Part shown: positions 6,900 to 7,201 of the stretch, in pieces
Layout: each line of letters starts with the position of its first letter
Numbering within the stretch: position 1 is the first letter of the stretch
NCBI GenBank assembly: GCA_964468005.1
Contig: CAYXUT010000154.1
Span: forward strand, 1-7,201
Reading direction: 5' to 3'
Source of the DNA: TMED8 sp964468005
Lineage (GTDB): Bacteria; Pseudomonadota; Alphaproteobacteria; Rhodospirillales; Casp-alpha2
Length of the DNA: 7,201 nt
Made by a program: the position numbers and the translations under genes
The notes under the pieces: model-generated
Told to the model about the DNA's origin: nothing
Databases searched by the model: none
Seen by the model: only the letters and a program-made list of their open reading frames with translations

Positions 6900-7201
6900 A
6901 TGAGCGGAGCAATAAATTTTTGTAGGTCGGGACGCGACCGTTAGGTCCTGTGGGTTTCAGTGCTTTTTGCCACAGGCATTGCTAGTTGTTTGGCCATACT
7001 AGCTAAACCGTTCTGGTGGTTTAAGAAAATCGTTGTAACGGTTTCTTCGGTTTGCGCCGTCGCCGCGGCAAGGCTTGGCCAACGATGGTCTAATGTCAGC
7101 CGTTCGCTTTTGGTTATTGCGCTTTGGGTGATGCCTTATGCTGCCGTTTGGCCTTGAACATATTAGGTCTTGTTCCCACGAGATGAGTAGACGAGTAATT
7201 G
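6900..7201 (+). pseudogene. comEC: Decayed comEC/rec2 (DNA-uptake channel), N-terminal part, cut by the right edge
   Basis: In one plus-strand frame from ATG 6900, the translation follows the usual alphaproteobacterial ComEC N-terminus. GRDR is followed by TAG (6942) where ComEC normally has Trp, then VLWVSVLFATGIASCLAILA and KPFWWF. Hydrophobic segments IVVTVSSVCAVAAA and SLLVIALWVMPYAAVWP come next, then TGA (7155) where the family has Arg, then TY, TAG (7164), VLFP, and TAG (7188). The usual pattern, recalled from family members, is RxRWxLWLPVxxxxGIAxYFALPxEPPxWW, then membrane strands, then GFAAAxxRTxxVAAP. A 65-codon open stretch starting GTG 6960 lies inside this and could be mistaken for a small membrane protein. 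ComEC forms the inner-membrane channel for transforming DNA. With four stops in about 300 bases it cannot be made as read. ComEC is commonly found near gltX in alphaproteobacteria, as I recall. The match is from memory, so moderate confidence. Confidence 0.55.

Noticed and set aside
6925..6939. GGTCG/CGACC hairpin as a terminator or regulatory site
   Set aside because: It has only five base pairs, no T tract on either strand, and lies inside the comEC-like frame where arginine codons explain the sequence.
6960..7157. A 65-codon hydrophobic open frame with a GTG start, possibly a small membrane protein
   Set aside because: ComEC-like similarity extends in the same frame before the GTG and past the TGA, and there is no good ribosome site, so it is better read as an open piece of a comEC remnant.
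1..7201. CRISPR arrays, tRNA or rRNA genes, riboswitches, phage attachment sites, a new multi-gene defence or metabolic system
   Set aside because: I saw no regularly spaced repeats, no cloverleaf or rRNA motifs, and no unknown gene cluster; the only unassigned intact gene is the single lipoprotein.

Overview
The window is a chromosomal segment of an alphaproteobacterium, most like the Rhodospirillales and relatives. Three things point there. The lipid A block has the order fabZ-lpxA-lpxI-lpxB and uses LpxI, not LpxH. It is followed by convergent gltA (citrate synthase) and gltX (glutamyl-tRNA synthetase), a neighbourhood I recall from alphaproteobacteria. The protein sequences also resemble alphaproteobacterial family members. 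Base composition looks balanced, without an extreme GC or AT bias.

Layout, left to right. Bases 1-72 are the last codons of fabZ. lpxA (84-884), lpxI (874-1707) and lpxB (1704-2879) follow on the plus strand with an 11-base gap and then two overlaps, so they are almost certainly one operon. Together they carry out first acylation, pyrophosphate cleavage and disaccharide formation in lipid A synthesis. From about 2891 to 3095 lies a dead remnant of an IS630-family transposase, placed directly after lpxB. It carries a frameshift, an internal deletion and two in-frame stops. A hairpin at 3127-3151 lies just past the end of gltA. gltA (3178-4491) and gltX (4615-6036) are both on the minus strand and look intact.

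Upstream of gltX is an AT-rich divergent intergenic region (6037-6302) with a perfect 16-base palindrome at 6167-6182. Then comes a plus-strand lipoprotein gene (6303-6821) of unassigned function whose mature part resembles a cupredoxin-like fold without obvious copper ligands. From about 6900 to the right edge, the plus strand reads like the N-terminus of the DNA-uptake channel protein ComEC/Rec2, interrupted by in-frame stops. I read it as a decaying comEC.

Overall the window holds conserved housekeeping genes plus two marks of gene decay (the IS630 scar and the comEC remnant) and one unassigned lipoprotein. I did not find a new multi-gene system. The items most worth checking are the comEC remnant, the lipoprotein beside it and the palindrome.
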